From: Chloroflexota bacterium
Lineage (GTDB): Bacteria > Chloroflexota > Dehalococcoidia > JACQUA01
Length of the DNA: 49,650 bases
Direction of reading: 5' to 3'
Assembly (NCBI GenBank): GCA_016210565.1
Contig: JACQUA010000098.1
Span: 1 to 49,650, forward strand
Shown here: one piece after another, positions 7,981 to 16,787 of the stretch
Layout: each line of letters opens with the position of its first letter
How positions within the stretch are numbered: the stretch's first letter is position 1
Position numbers and translations under genes: made by a program
Notes under the pieces: model-generated
Told to the model about the DNA's origin: nothing
Databases searched by the model: none
Seen by the model: only the letters and a program-made list of their open reading frames with translations

Positions 7981-8642
7981 TGGATGACCTCCTCTCTTGA
8001 AGATTTGGCTAGAGTTGGGTCATCCAGATACCTGAAGGTAATTGGGTTGCGAGTTACCAAGGGTTCGATAACCTGTACTTTAACCAGTTGGCCAATTATA
8101 AGCCCAATCGGCCCGAATTTGCAATAGGTAAAATACAGAATTCTAGCGGTTTCTGCCGCAATCTCTGGTATAATGCTCCCAAACGGTGTTGCCCGGCATA
8201 TCGTGTTCAAGTGTCCTCGGTCCCCTCGGGATAACGTGCTGCGCAAAATGGAAAGAGAAAATCCGAAATGCGAATCTCTAAATACTAAACAATCACCCAT
8301 CCCGACGAGTCGGGACAATGAAGGATGAAAATGGCGTGCGCTGTCATTCTGAGCGAAGCGAGCGCAGTCCCGATAGAATCGGGATAGTCGAAGAATCCTT
8401 CGCTCCGCTCAGGACAAGTTCTTTCGGAGCGGCGGGGACGAAGGACCCTTCGACTGCCCCTTCGCTTCGCTCAGGGCTCCGGCTCAGGGTGACATTTTCT
8501 AAGCAATGCGAATGCCGAAATCCTAAACCACGTCGGTCGAGACCGGTTCGGACATTTGAACATTCGTATTTTGAATTTGGACTGCCTTTTTGGTTCCGGC
8601 TTGTCCGGGGTAGTGTCCATTAGTGGTTTCACATTGTTTGGG
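7981..8642. repeat. Gene-free stretch with composite dispersed repeats
   Basis: No gene is credible in these 660 bp. 8319-8500 is a long SER-type element: TGTCATTCTGAGCGAAGCGA, then an inverted CCCGATAGAATCGGG, then the CTCAGGGTGACATT end shared with 100-137 and 37498-37535. 8501-8642 is AT-richer and shows the CATTCGTATTTT/AATCC words of the 48520-48700 repeat. 7990-8300 shows no recognised motif. Confidence 0.7.
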
Positions 8643-8659
8643 CTTTCGGAGGAATCAGG

Positions 8660-9265
8660 ATGGCTTCGCCAAAACGGGTAAGGATTGAATCCCCGATAAG
8701 GCCGGAGGTCGTAGCGAAACTGAGGACGGGAGACAGGGTGCTGATCACAGGGACCATTTACACGGCCAGAGACGCGGCCCACCAGCGGATGGTGGAGTCC
8801 CTGGAAAAAGGCGAGAAATTGCCATTCGATATCGCGGGACAGACCATCTACTATATGGGGCCCTCCCCGTCGCCACCCGGGCGGGTAATCGGCGCCGCTG
8901 GACCTACCACCAGCAGCCGTATGGACAGCTTCACGCCACGCCTGCTAGGGGAGGGTCTGAGAGCCATGATCGGAAAGGGGTCCCGCTCAAAGGAAGTGAA
9001 GGAAGCGATGAAACAGCACGGCGCCATTTACCTGGCCGCCACCGGCGGCGCTGGGGCTTTGCTGTCGAGAGCTATTCGCAAGGCCGAGGTGATTGCCTAC
9101 CCTGACCTGGGTCCGGAAGCGGTCCGCCGTCTCGAGGTCGAGGACTTCCCTGCCATAGTGGTCAACGATATCTACGGTGGTGACCTGTACGAAGAGGGCA
9201 AAGCCAGGTATGCGGCGGCAAAGGCCGATTTGAACGACGTGGCCGATGCGGACCAGTTGAGGTGA
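8660..9265 (+). CDS. fumB: Class I fumarase, beta (C-terminal) subunit
   Basis: 201 residues; the other half of the two-subunit fumarate hydratase or tartrate dehydratase. Family marks are GDRVLITGTIYTARDAAH (24-41), GPTTSSRMD (81-89) and ATGGAGALLS. Good ribosome site GGAGG 7 nt before the ATG. It is separated from the alpha subunit by seven unrelated genes on both strands. In most genomes the two are adjacent, so the operon has probably been split and the gene now needs its own promoter. It is intact, so a functional enzyme is still expected. Confidence 0.92.
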   Translation: MASPKRVRIESPIRPEVVAKLRTGDRVLITGTIYTARDAAHQRMVESLEKGEKLPFDIAGQTIYYMGPSPSPPGRVIGAAGPTTSSRMDSFTPRLLGEGLRAMIGKGSRSKEVKEAMKQHGAIYLAATGGAGALLSRAIRKAEVIAYPDLGPEAVRRLEVEDFPAIVVNDIYGGDLYEEGKARYAAAKADLNDVADADQLR

Positions 9266-9335
9266 CTGAGGTGACCATCACAGACACCGAGAGCACGGAG
9301 AAAGGGCTCTTGGGCACGAGGAGTAGCACGAAGCC

Positions 9336-9893
9336 ATGGAACTGCCTGAACTAGAGAAACTCCCCCGCGAGGTCCTGGTGGAGTTGGTACGCGCCTATGC
9401 CCGCAACTGGCAGACGCTGGACGGGCTGTGGTTCGGGGCCGTGGAGTCGGAATATGGGCTCGCCCCCGCCGCCATGTTGGATTTGAGGAACTGGGAGAAG
9501 ATGGCCGCGCTGGAAGCGGCCAGGATCAAGAAGGCGCTCAAGCTTGAAGAGGGCGGGCTCGCTTCCGTCCTCAAGGTGCTCAGCCTGATGTGCTGGCAAC
9601 TGGCGTCGCCCCTTTTCGAGGTCGAGGAGGAGAGTGATTCCAGAATAGTGTTCTGCTACGCCACCTGCCCGGTCCAGGAAAGCCGCCGGCGCAGCGGAAA
9701 ACCGGTTTTCGCGTGCAAGACGATGAAGTTGACACTCTTGTCCGGCGTGTCCGGCGTGGTCGAGCCAAACGCTACGGTGAAATGCCTCACAGCCCCACCG
9801 GATCCCCATGGCGGAGGTGCCTGGTGCAGGTGGGAACTGCGGCTTCTCGCTCAGGGTGTAACCACGAATAAACACGAATTGACGCGAATATAG
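9336..9893 (+). CDS. DUF6125-like protein with repeat-derived C-terminus
   Basis: 185 residues, cytoplasmic. The N-terminal LPREVLVELVRAYARNWQTL and the mid-protein FCYATCPVQESRRRSGKPVF resemble DUF6125, a family found in anaerobes and related to the ATC-hydrolase fold; function unknown. Cys residues recur (FCYATCP, FACK, VKCL). The last dozen residues (VTTNKHELTRI) and the stop codon fall in a dispersed CACGAATAAACACGAA-type repeat, so the natural C-terminus may have been replaced. Begins 70 bp after fumB on the same strand. Confidence 0.65.
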   Translation: MELPELEKLPREVLVELVRAYARNWQTLDGLWFGAVESEYGLAPAAMLDLRNWEKMAALEAARIKKALKLEEGGLASVLKVLSLMCWQLASPLFEVEEESDSRIVFCYATCPVQESRRRSGKPVFACKTMKLTLLSGVSGVVEPNATVKCLTAPPDPHGGGAWCRWELRLLAQGVTTNKHELTRI

Positions 9894-10200
9894 AGCCAGG
9901 GTGACTCTGCATCAACATGGCGGTTATCCACCCGTCTTTCGTGTTCATCGTGTCTATTCGTGGTTTCATACCTCTCCGGACCCAAGGCCCTGCTTCACCC
10001 TCTCCTTGGTCCTCTCCCAGCGAGGGCATAAGCGCTAACTTAAAGCAATGAGTCCCACGAGAAATGAAACCATCCCGATGCATCGGAAGACACGAATCAA
10101 CACGAACCGGTACGTGAGTAGCTGCCATGTTCATGCTGAGTATTCCGATTCTGCATTCGTGTCGATTCGTGTTTGTTCGTGGTTATTGTTCCTTTGCTAA
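9857..10200. repeat. CACGAATxAACACGAA inverted repeats
   Basis: Gene-free apart from the tail of the preceding CDS. Several copies in both orientations of a word like CACGAATAAACACGAATT occur at about 9859-9890, 9940-9965, 10086-10115 and 10157-10186, and can pair into hairpins. A cctctcccagcgagggcata fragment at 10011-10030 belongs to the separate CCTCTCCC repeat family. The same CACGAA words recur at 12265-12382 and 34122-34154. Confidence 0.75.
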
Positions 10201-10235
10201 GTTAGCGCCTATGCCCATCGAGGGAGAGGAGCGCG

Positions 10236-11399
10236 TCATTTGAGCAGCGGTGCGAAGACTTCTTTGGCCCACCTGTTTTCGTATTCCACCTTCTTTATAA
10301 GGAAGTCCTCGTCCTCGCTGATGAAGTACTTTATCCCCGGCGCCCGGAGGTCGGATTTATCCAGGTGGTCTGTCGGCACGTCCAGCCGGGCGCTTTCCGC
10401 CAGGGCCGAAATCGAGTAGACTGTCTGTCCTTCCTTGCTGAGGAACCAGTTGACAAAGACCTTCGTCGCGTTCGAGTGGGGGGCATTATTGAAATACGAA
10501 ATCAAGCCGGGCCCGCCTCCCAGCCAGGCCCCTTCTTTGGGAATGACTGTTTTGATGGGCGCGCCGGCCTTGATGAACTCCGCCTGAATATCAGGCTGCA
10601 CGCCGATGGCGATGGCGTATTTGCCCCTGGCGAGCCCTTCCACCTGGAGGCGCTGGTCGCGGGTAATAGCCGGCTCGTTCCTCACCAGGTCCCTCATATA
10701 GTCCAGTCCCATGTACTGGTCGGCGACCACGCTAAACCACCTGGACCCGGCCCCGGCGATGGTGGGGTCGTTGATGATAATCTTCCCCTTCCACTTCGAG
10801 TTCAGGAAGTCCTTGTAGCTGGTTACCTCGTCGGGCTTGACCAGTTCGGTATTGATGGACACGTAGTTGTTCGAGGCGGTGAGGACCGGGCAGGCCACGT
10901 ACTGCCTTTCTTTGTCGGTGAAGAAGATTTCTCCACCGTACCAGAGTTTCGGATCCGTGTTCTCCGGCAGGATAATGAGGGGTTTTAGCGGGTCCAGGAA
11001 ACCTTTGGGTTTGAAAGAGGTGGTGGGAGTGGTAGCGCCGCCGATGTACAGGTCGGCCAGGTAAAGCCCGGCGCGCCTCTCCGCGGCGATCTTTTCAACC
11101 ACCTCGCTGCCGCGGCCCGAGACGAACTCGAGGTCAATTCCGAATTTCCTGGAAAATTCGGTAGCAAGCGTGGTGCGCGTGGAGCTGGAGGCGGTCGTGT
11201 AGATTGTGACCTTGCCTTCTTGCTTGCCTGTGGCCAGGGCTTTTTCCCAGTCCAGTTGCCAGCCCTGTTTTGCGGGAGGGGCGGGACCCCCGGGATGTGG
11301 GGTGGGGGATGGCGTGGAGGGAACCCCCGCGGCGCAGCCGGCCGCCATGGCGAGGAGCGCAACCAGGAGAATACCGCTGACGAGCTTGCATCCTGACAT
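10236..11399 (-). CDS. ABC-type solute-binding lipoprotein, iron/anion family
   Basis: 387 residues. Signal peptide with lipobox LAMAAGC, so C22 would be lipidated and the protein held outside the membrane, followed by a Pro/Thr-rich linker. The mature part (WEKALATGKQEGKVTIYTT, RRAGLYLADLYIGG, SKEGQTVYS) matches Fe(III)-type extracellular solute-binding proteins. The ligand is unknown. ATG preceded by AAAGGAGG. No permease or ATPase gene is adjacent, so it is an orphan binding protein, or its transporter lies elsewhere. Confidence 0.88.
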   Translation of the reverse strand: MSGCKLVSGILLVALLAMAAGCAAGVPSTPSPTPHPGGPAPPAKQGWQLDWEKALATGKQEGKVTIYTTASSSTRTTLATEFSRKFGIDLEFVSGRGSEVVEKIAAERRAGLYLADLYIGGATTPTTSFKPKGFLDPLKPLIILPENTDPKLWYGGEIFFTDKERQYVACPVLTASNNYVSINTELVKPDEVTSYKDFLNSKWKGKIIINDPTIAGAGSRWFSVVADQYMGLDYMRDLVRNEPAITRDQRLQVEGLARGKYAIAIGVQPDIQAEFIKAGAPIKTVIPKEGAWLGGGPGLISYFNNAPHSNATKVFVNWFLSKEGQTVYSISALAESARLDVPTDHLDKSDLRAPGIKYFISEDEDFLIKKVEYENRWAKEVFAPLLK

Positions 11400-11471
11400 C
11401 GTTTTCCTCCTTTACGAACTGTGCCACAGGCGTCCCCGCCTGTGAACGCCCGGTTTCGGGACGGTCAGCGT

Positions 11472-11599
11472 GTAGGGTGGTTAATCGTCCCGATACAATC
11501 GGGGCGCGAACCCACCATCTTCTACGTGGCCCGGGGGTTCGGTGGGTTCGCACAGCCACCCTGTTTCCCTGCCACCCCGCTGTGCTTAACCCACCCTCT
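11472..11599. repeat. GGTGGGT-bounded element pair (47 bp + 61 bp)
   Basis: A plus copy at 11472-11518 (GTAGGGTGG start, ACCCACCAT end, inner palindrome CCCGATACAATCGGG) is followed by a minus copy at 11539-11599 (GGTGGGT start, ACCCACCCTC end). The whole block begins GTAGGGTGG and ends ACCCACCCT, so it is bounded by inverted ends. 11600-11672 adds two copies of the CCTCTCCCGTC-GAGGGAGAGG palindrome family. Confidence 0.8.
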
Positions 11600-11648
11600 C
11601 CTTAGTCCTCTCCCGTCCAGGGAGGGGAAAGCAATGGCACCCTCCTCC

Positions 11649-12212
11649 TTAGTCCTCTCCCGTCGAGGGAGAGGAGATCGGCCGTCCCGTCTGGCAGCAA
11701 TAGATCAACAGGCCCGCGATGGTCTTACCATCCTGTATTCTACCAGACTTTATGGATTCCAGACAGTCCCCGAATTTGAGCCGGATGAGCTCGATGTCTT
11801 CGGTATCGTCGGCGATCAGCCGGCTGGGGCTCAGGTCCGAGGCCATGAAGAAGTGCATGAACTCGGTGCAGAATCCCGGAGCCACGAACCAACTGCCGAG
11901 CTTCTCCAGCTTGCCGGGGGCGTAACCCGTCTCCTCCCGGAGCTCCCGGCGGGCGCACTCCTCGGGGTCTTCCCCCGGCTCGATCATCCCCGCCGGCAGT
12001 TCCAGCAGGTCTCGCCCGATGGAATAGCGGTACTGGCGCACCAGCAGGACGTCCCCGTTGCGGTCGACGGGCAGGATGACCACCGCGTCCTGGCGCTCGA
12101 CTATCTCCCTGGTGGTGCTGCGGCCGGAGGAGGTCTCTATGGTGTCCACCCGGAGGCTCATTCCGCGGCCTTTGAATATTTTGCTGGTGTTGAGGATCCT
12201 GTTTGTTTTCAT
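11649..12212 (-). CDS. Nudix hydrolase, ADP-ribose pyrophosphatase type
   Basis: 187 residues. Nudix box GMIEPGE...RELREETGY at 75-97, complete with the G-x5-E-x7-REUxEExGU pattern. LLELPAG just before it and the GSWFVAPGFCTEF segment after it are typical of ADP-ribose pyrophosphatases, which cleave ADP-ribose to AMP and ribose-5-phosphate. ATG start at 12212; an upstream TTG reading is less likely. The last residues (SSPSTGED) and the stop lie in a CCTCTCCC-type palindromic repeat, so the tail is repeat-derived. Confidence 0.9.
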   Translation of the reverse strand: MKTNRILNTSKIFKGRGMSLRVDTIETSSGRSTTREIVERQDAVVILPVDRNGDVLLVRQYRYSIGRDLLELPAGMIEPGEDPEECARRELREETGYAPGKLEKLGSWFVAPGFCTEFMHFFMASDLSPSRLIADDTEDIELIRLKFGDCLESIKSGRIQDGKTIAGLLIYCCQTGRPISSPSTGED

Positions 12213-12264
12213 GGATAAGGGTCTCTTAGCAAATAGTTGTAGCAAACCCGGTCACCCACCTAAG

Positions 12265-12382
12265 CCACGAATGAACACCAAGCCGCTTTTCCTGAGAAAG
12301 CACGGTTCAATTCGTCGTGGACTGCCAGGGCCATCTCTAGTCACCGAAGTTCTTGACAGACCACTTTCGTGTTCATTCGTGG
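12265..12382. repeat. 14-bp inverted repeat of CACGAA family
   Basis: CCACGAATGAACAC (12265-12278) and its perfect complement GTGTTCATTCGTGG (12369-12382) bracket 90 bp between the acetyltransferase stop and the Nudix start. Same family as 9857-10200 and 34122-34154. Confidence 0.8.
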
Positions 12383-12389
12383 TTCCAAT

Positions 12390-12875
12390 TCACGGGGCCG
12401 TCTGTGGTGAAAGCCCGATGGTAAGGGCTGTTTCGTCGCAGTGGGGGAACTTGGGGCAGCGCTGGCACTCGCCCCACACTTTTCGAGGCAGGCGTTCCAT
12501 GTCCACCCGGCCGAACCCGAGCTTTTCAAAGAACTCCGGCTTATAAGTCAGGCAAAAAACGGTGGGCATGCCCAGCTTCTCCGCCTCCTTGATACAGGCC
12601 TTGACCAGGGAACTGCCGATGCGGCTCTTTTGTTTTCGCTCATCCACTGCCAGGGCTTTGATTTCCGCCAGGTCGCTCCAGCTCACGTGCAGGGCCACGC
12701 AGGCGACCACCCTGCCGTTCTCACGGGCCACAAAGAAGTCACGGATGTTCTCATACAGCTCGCTGAGGGGGCGGGCCAGCATCTCGTCTTTCTGGGCGAA
12801 GTAGTTTATGAGCCGGTGCATGTCCGGAATATCGGCAATCCTGGCCTTTTCGATTTTTAGCTTATTGGCGGGCAT
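12390..12875 (-). CDS. GNAT N-acetyltransferase, short ArgA-like
   Basis: 161 residues. Acetyl-CoA-binding segment around VDERKQKSRIGSSLVKACI and C-terminal Cys-rich segment KVWGECQRCPKFPHCDE, which matches the short single-domain amino-acid acetyltransferases proposed to make N-acetylglutamate in arginine synthesis. The reaction is inferred from that likeness. The start overlaps the end of nadK by 14 bp on the same strand, so the two are probably coupled. The gene stops beside an inverted repeat. Confidence 0.85.
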   Translation of the reverse strand: MPANKLKIEKARIADIPDMHRLINYFAQKDEMLARPLSELYENIRDFFVARENGRVVACVALHVSWSDLAEIKALAVDERKQKSRIGSSLVKACIKEAEKLGMPTVFCLTYKPEFFEKLGFGRVDMERLPRKVWGECQRCPKFPHCDETALTIGLSPQTAP

Positions 12876-13719
12876 GGGGGTTCTCGTTTCTGCCCTGGAG
12901 TTTCTTCATCAGGGTGCGGTACCAGAAGGAAGTGGGTTTGTCTTTCAGAAAGATGGTCGAGTCCTCGGACAGGCGGACCGTGACCACAGAATGGTTTCTC
13001 AGGTCGAGGTCGATTTGGCCGTCGATGCCGAGAAGCGCTCCCCGCTCCGACCGCGCTTCCAGTTCTATCACCGCGGTATGGGGTAGCACGAGGGCGTTGT
13101 GCAGGCTGAGGTGGGGCGCCACCGGCTGCAGGACGATTTCCCTGGCCTGGGGGTGCAGGATAGGGCCTCCCGCAGCCAGCGTGTAGGCTGTGCTGCCGGT
13201 AGCGGTCGCCGCGATAACGCCGTCGGTCTTGTAGGTATTCAGCGGTTCGCCGTCGATGGTCACCTTGATTTCGATGGCCCGGGTGGAACGTCCCCGGCCT
13301 ACGAAGACGTCATTAAGAGCATGAAAAGACTGGACCGACATTCCCGGCTCAGGCAGGTATTCGGCCTGGAGCATGGTGCGCTCTTCCTGGTAGCCCTCGC
13401 CATGGAGGAAATGGGGCAGTTTCTCGACGGCCTCGGATGGGTCGAGCTGGGTCATGAATCCCAGTTTCCCCAGGTTGATTCCCAGTATGGGTATCCGGCG
13501 GGGGGCGATGGCGCGGGCGGCCCGCAGAATGGTGCCGTCGCCGCCGAGGCTCAAAACCAGTTCCGTGCCCGCCAGGAGCCCCAGGGATTTCTCCGCCTCC
13601 CAGGCCGAGCAGGTCCAGCAGGCGGCGCCGCTGCGTTCGATGAGGCTTTCCAGCCGGAGCATCAGCGGCCTGGCAGCTTCTATCAGGGGATGGTAGTAAA
13701 TGCCGACTCTTTTGAACAT
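12862..13719 (-). CDS. nadK: NAD kinase
   Basis: 285 residues, normal length. Phosphorylates NAD to NADP. The GGDGT motif is at 59-63, followed by GINLGKLGFMTQL, the ALND motif, and KTDGVIAATATGSTAY, all diagnostic of the family. First gene of a two-gene minus-strand unit with the overlapping acetyltransferase. Faces the uvrD gene across 240 bp that hold two different repeats. No lesion seen. Confidence 0.96.
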   Translation of the reverse strand: MFKRVGIYYHPLIEAARPLMLRLESLIERSGAACWTCSAWEAEKSLGLLAGTELVLSLGGDGTILRAARAIAPRRIPILGINLGKLGFMTQLDPSEAVEKLPHFLHGEGYQEERTMLQAEYLPEPGMSVQSFHALNDVFVGRGRSTRAIEIKVTIDGEPLNTYKTDGVIAATATGSTAYTLAAGGPILHPQAREIVLQPVAPHLSLHNALVLPHTAVIELEARSERGALLGIDGQIDLDLRNHSVVTVRLSEDSTIFLKDKPTSFWYRTLMKKLQGRNENPHARQ

Positions 13720-13737
13720 GGGAAAGCGGCTCGCCGC

Positions 13738-13786
13738 AGCCGCACCCTTTACGGGTGCGCCGTTACGCAGGCTAAAGCCATGCGGT
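13738..13786. repeat. Second copy of the 648-692 palindromic repeat
   Basis: GCCGCACCCTTTACGGGTGC followed by GCAGGCTAAAGCCA, matching 648-692 with a few changes. Confidence 0.85.
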
Positions 13787-13832
13787 TACAGGCTTCAAGT
13801 CTATCACCGCAATCTACAGGGTGTCAAGAAAG

Positions 13833-13914
13833 CCACGTCCCAACCCGTAGCGGCTTGATTTATCAAACCCGCACCAAAGCTGGATAAATCAAGCCGCTAC
13901 GGGTTGGGACGTGG
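13833..13914. repeat. Perfect 32-bp inverted repeat, 18-nt loop
   Basis: Arms 13833-13864 and 13883-13914 are exact complements, with a loop at 13865-13882. The arm core is AACCCGTAGCGGCTTGATTT. It lies between two divergent genes, immediately upstream of the candidate uvrD promoter, so it is not a simple terminator of either. It is either a dispersed palindrome or a cruciform-type regulatory site. Confidence 0.9.
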
Positions 13915-13919
13915 TGCGT

Positions 13920-13949
13920 TTGTCAGTTTGCTCGACCGGCAGGTATAAT
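13920..13949 (+). promoter_or_regulatory. Candidate sigma-70 promoter of uvrD
   Basis: TTGTCA at 13920-13925 and TATAAT at 13944-13949, 18 bp apart, ending 12 bp before the ATG of the helicase gene. The -35 starts 6 bp after the perfect inverted repeat. A transcript from here would have almost no leader. Confidence 0.6.
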
Positions 13950-13961
13950 AGCCTGAAACCG

Positions 13962-15995
13962 ATGCAAGCCGTCAGCCCGAAGTGGCTTTCCGATCTCAAC
14001 CCGGCGCAGCGCGAGGCGGTGACCTGCGGCGACGGCCCCCTGCTCGTGGTGGCGGGCGCGGGGACGGGCAAGACCCTGACCCTGGTGTCGCGCGTTGCCT
14101 ACCTGGTCTCTCAGGGGGTGCCTCCTGACCGGATTTTGCTTCTTACGTTCACCCGGCGCGCCGCCGACGAGATGCTGAGGAGGGCGGCTTCCCTGGTGAG
14201 CGGGGAGCCGTCTCTGGCCAAACGTGTTTGGGGTGGGACTTTCCACGCCACCGCCAACCGCCTGTTGCGAATCTACGCTCGGCAAGCCGGACTGTCGCCG
14301 GACTTCACCATCCTCGACCGCTCCGACGCCGAAGATTTTCTGAACGTCGTCCGCAACGACCTTTCGTTTTCTTCCAGAGACAGGCGTTTTCCGCAGAAGG
14401 CCACCTGTCTCGCCATCTATTCAAGGCGGGTCAACGGCGCCGGCAGCCTGGAAGATGTTGTGAAGCGTGATTTCCCCTGGTGCCTGACCTGGCAGGAGGA
14501 GCTGAAGCAGCTTTTCCGCGAGTACGTTCTGCGAAAGCAGCGCCAGGGTTTGCTCGACTATGACGATCTCCTGCTCTACTGGTACCACCTGGTCCAGGAC
14601 GAAAGCGTGGCGCGGGACATCGGAAGCCGCTTCGACCATATCCTGGTGGATGAGTACCAGGATACCAACCCGGTACAGGCGGGCATCCTCCGGGGCATGC
14701 GGCGCCAGAACAATAATCTGACCGCAGTGGGAGACGATGCCCAGAGCATCTACAGCTTTCGCTCCGCGTCGGTGCGGAACATGCTGGACTTCCCGGCGGA
14801 GTTTCCGGGAGCCAGGATCGTCACCCTGGAGCAGAACTACCGCTCTTTGCAGCCTGTGCTCGATACGACCAACCGGGTTATCGCCCGGGCGAGGGAACGC
14901 TATTCGAAGGAATTGTGGTCGGAGCGCAAAGGCGGTCAGCGCCCCCAACTGATCACCTGCGCCGGGGAGAGTGAGCAGGACGAAACGGTCATCAGGAACG
15001 TGCTCCAGCACCGCGAGCAGGGAATCGCTCTGCGCAAACAGGCAGTGCTTTTCCGGACGGCGTCCCATTCCGACTCGCTGGAGCTGGCCCTATCGAGCCG
15101 CAACATCCCCTTCCACAAGTATGGCGGCCTGCGTTTTCTGGAAATGGCCCATATCAAGGACCTGATCGGGTTCCTGCGGGTCATGGAGAATCCGCATGAC
15201 CAGGTGGCCTGGTTCCGGGTACTGCAATTGCTGAGCGGGGTGGGTCCGGTTACCGCGGCGGCGGCTTTCGAGCATATGCGGCTGTCCGGTGGAGACCCGT
15301 CTTCTCTGGCCGGGTTCGCGGCCCCGGCGGCGGCAGTCGATGATATCAGGGGGCTGGCCGACCTGGTCAGAGACCTCAAGGGAATGGAATCGGATGGTCC
15401 TTCCGGGCAAATCGAAAGAATCGAACGGTTTTATCTGCCCGTGATGGAACGGGTATACGAAAACCCCGCGCCCCGGGCCAATGATATCAAGCACCTGGGA
15501 GAACTGGCCCGGAAATACGGCTCTCGCCGGCAGTTCCTTGACGAGCTGGTGCTTGACCCGCCGCTGTCTACGGGAGACCTGGCCGGCCCCCCTTACAAAG
15601 ACGAGGACTGGCTGGTGCTATCGACCATCCACTCGGCGAAAGGGCTGGAATGGGACGTGGTCTACCTGATACACGCCGCCGATGGAAATCTCCCGTCGGA
15701 CATGGCCACCGGCAGCGAGCAGGAGATCGAGGAGGAGCTGCGGCTGGCCTATGTGGCCATGACCCGCGCCCGGGACTTCCTCTATGTGCTCTGGCCGCTG
15801 CGGTACTACCACAAATCGGCGGGTATTTCTGACAATCACAGCTATGCCCAGTGCTCCAGGTTCTTCACCAGCGAGGTAACAGCCACGATGGACTGCGTGG
15901 TGGCGGGGGATGGGCGTGGCGGCGCGGATGTCCCAGGGGCATCTGCGCCGCTACGCCTGAATATCTCCGACCGCATCCGCGAGATGTGGGAGTGA
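13962..15995 (+). CDS. uvrD: UvrD/PcrA-type superfamily 1 DNA helicase
   Basis: 677 residues. Motifs in order: Walker A AGAGTGKT near 32-39, LTFTRRAADEM (Ia), LVDEYQDTN (II), GDDAQSIYSFR (III), EQNYRS (IV), STIHSAKGLEWDVVYL (V) and LAYVAMTRARDFLYV (VI). A 3'-to-5' DNA unwinding enzyme for excision repair and replication restart. ATG start chosen just after the -10-like box; the open frame extends back to 13911 through the inverted repeat. The C-terminus is shorter than in typical 720-residue PcrA. Confidence 0.93.
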   Translation: MQAVSPKWLSDLNPAQREAVTCGDGPLLVVAGAGTGKTLTLVSRVAYLVSQGVPPDRILLLTFTRRAADEMLRRAASLVSGEPSLAKRVWGGTFHATANRLLRIYARQAGLSPDFTILDRSDAEDFLNVVRNDLSFSSRDRRFPQKATCLAIYSRRVNGAGSLEDVVKRDFPWCLTWQEELKQLFREYVLRKQRQGLLDYDDLLLYWYHLVQDESVARDIGSRFDHILVDEYQDTNPVQAGILRGMRRQNNNLTAVGDDAQSIYSFRSASVRNMLDFPAEFPGARIVTLEQNYRSLQPVLDTTNRVIARARERYSKELWSERKGGQRPQLITCAGESEQDETVIRNVLQHREQGIALRKQAVLFRTASHSDSLELALSSRNIPFHKYGGLRFLEMAHIKDLIGFLRVMENPHDQVAWFRVLQLLSGVGPVTAAAAFEHMRLSGGDPSSLAGFAAPAAAVDDIRGLADLVRDLKGMESDGPSGQIERIERFYLPVMERVYENPAPRANDIKHLGELARKYGSRRQFLDELVLDPPLSTGDLAGPPYKDEDWLVLSTIHSAKGLEWDVVYLIHAADGNLPSDMATGSEQEIEEELRLAYVAMTRARDFLYVLWPLRYYHKSAGISDNHSYAQCSRFFTSEVTATMDCVVAGDGRGGADVPGASAPLRLNISDRIREMWE

Positions 15996-16270
15996 GGGTG
16001 CCGCAGGCGTCCCTGCCTGCGGGTTGCTTGACCAGCCGGTGCCACAGGCGTCCCGCCTGTGTCCCGTAGCGGCACGGCAGCTCGCTGCCGCATGTCCCGT
16101 CGGGGCGAACCCATGGGTTCGCCCGCCAGCGGAGCGCCCGTCCTGGACCCGGATTCAGTTTGTATCTGAATTGCGGGTGCGCCGGAACCGGTTGACAGGC
16201 GTGGTATAACAAATCGGCTAGGGTGGGAGGTCAACGTTTGGTTTCCCCGTTCTGCGGATTCAAATTTAAG
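15996..16270. repeat. Intergenic repeats after uvrD
   Basis: Contains the hairpin words GCCGCAGGCG/CGCCTGCGG style (15999-16022) and GCCACAGGCGTCCCGCCTGTG (16042-16062), the latter matching 11424-11443 and the CACAGGC-type family. 16070-16110 carries CGGCACGGCAGCTCGCTGCC. No gene is seen. The TM2 gene's ribosome site AAGGAGG begins at about 16269. Confidence 0.65.
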
Positions 16271-16281
16271 GAGGATGCAAC

Positions 16282-16722
16282 GTGTTTTGTTCCAATTGTG
16301 GCAAGGCAGTAGCAGAGCAGGCGATCATGTGTCCCGGTTGTGGCGCCAGGCCCTTCGCGTCGACAGCGTTTTGCTGGAACTGCGGGGCTTCGGCCAGTCC
16401 CAACGCCGAGGTATGTGTGAAATGCGGAGGGACTCTGAAGAAAGGGGCGGAGGTAGCGGGGAATGTTTCCTCCAAATCCCGGCTGGCGTTTGTGTTGTTG
16501 AGTTTCTTCCTGGGCGGGTTTGGAGTGCATCGCTTCTATGCAGGGACGATTGGGACGGGGGTCATAATGCTGATAATGGGAATCGTCGGAGCGGCGACTG
16601 CCTGGATCATGGTGGGCCTTTTCCAGCTCATTCCAGTGGGCATGTGGGCTCTGATCGATTTCGTGTTTGGGATTGCTGGCCGCTTCAGGGACGGCAAAGG
16701 CGCTGTACTCAAGAACTGGTAG
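16282..16722 (+). CDS. Zinc-ribbon plus TM2-domain membrane protein
   Basis: 146 residues from a GTG start with AAGGAGG at ideal spacing. Residues 1-50 hold two zinc-ribbon-like CxxC sets (CSNCG, CPGCG, CWNCG, CVKCG). Residues 66-145 are a TM2 domain: a hydrophobic helix, GGFGVHRFYAG turn, and a second hydrophobic stretch ending in WALIDFVFGI. Membrane protein of unknown role. Single gene; upstream sequence holds a TTGACA-like word but no well-placed -10. Confidence 0.88.
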   Translation: MFCSNCGKAVAEQAIMCPGCGARPFASTAFCWNCGASASPNAEVCVKCGGTLKKGAEVAGNVSSKSRLAFVLLSFFLGGFGVHRFYAGTIGTGVIMLIMGIVGAATAWIMVGLFQLIPVGMWALIDFVFGIAGRFRDGKGAVLKNW

Positions 16723-16787
16723 GCTTTTCCTTCGCGTGTTTCGTAATTAGCAATTCACAGAGGCTGGTTCCCGGCACAGGTACGTAC

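Noticed and set aside
13911-13961. Longer N-terminus for the helicase
   Set aside because: It would translate the inverted repeat and promoter; the conserved domain begins after ATG 13962.
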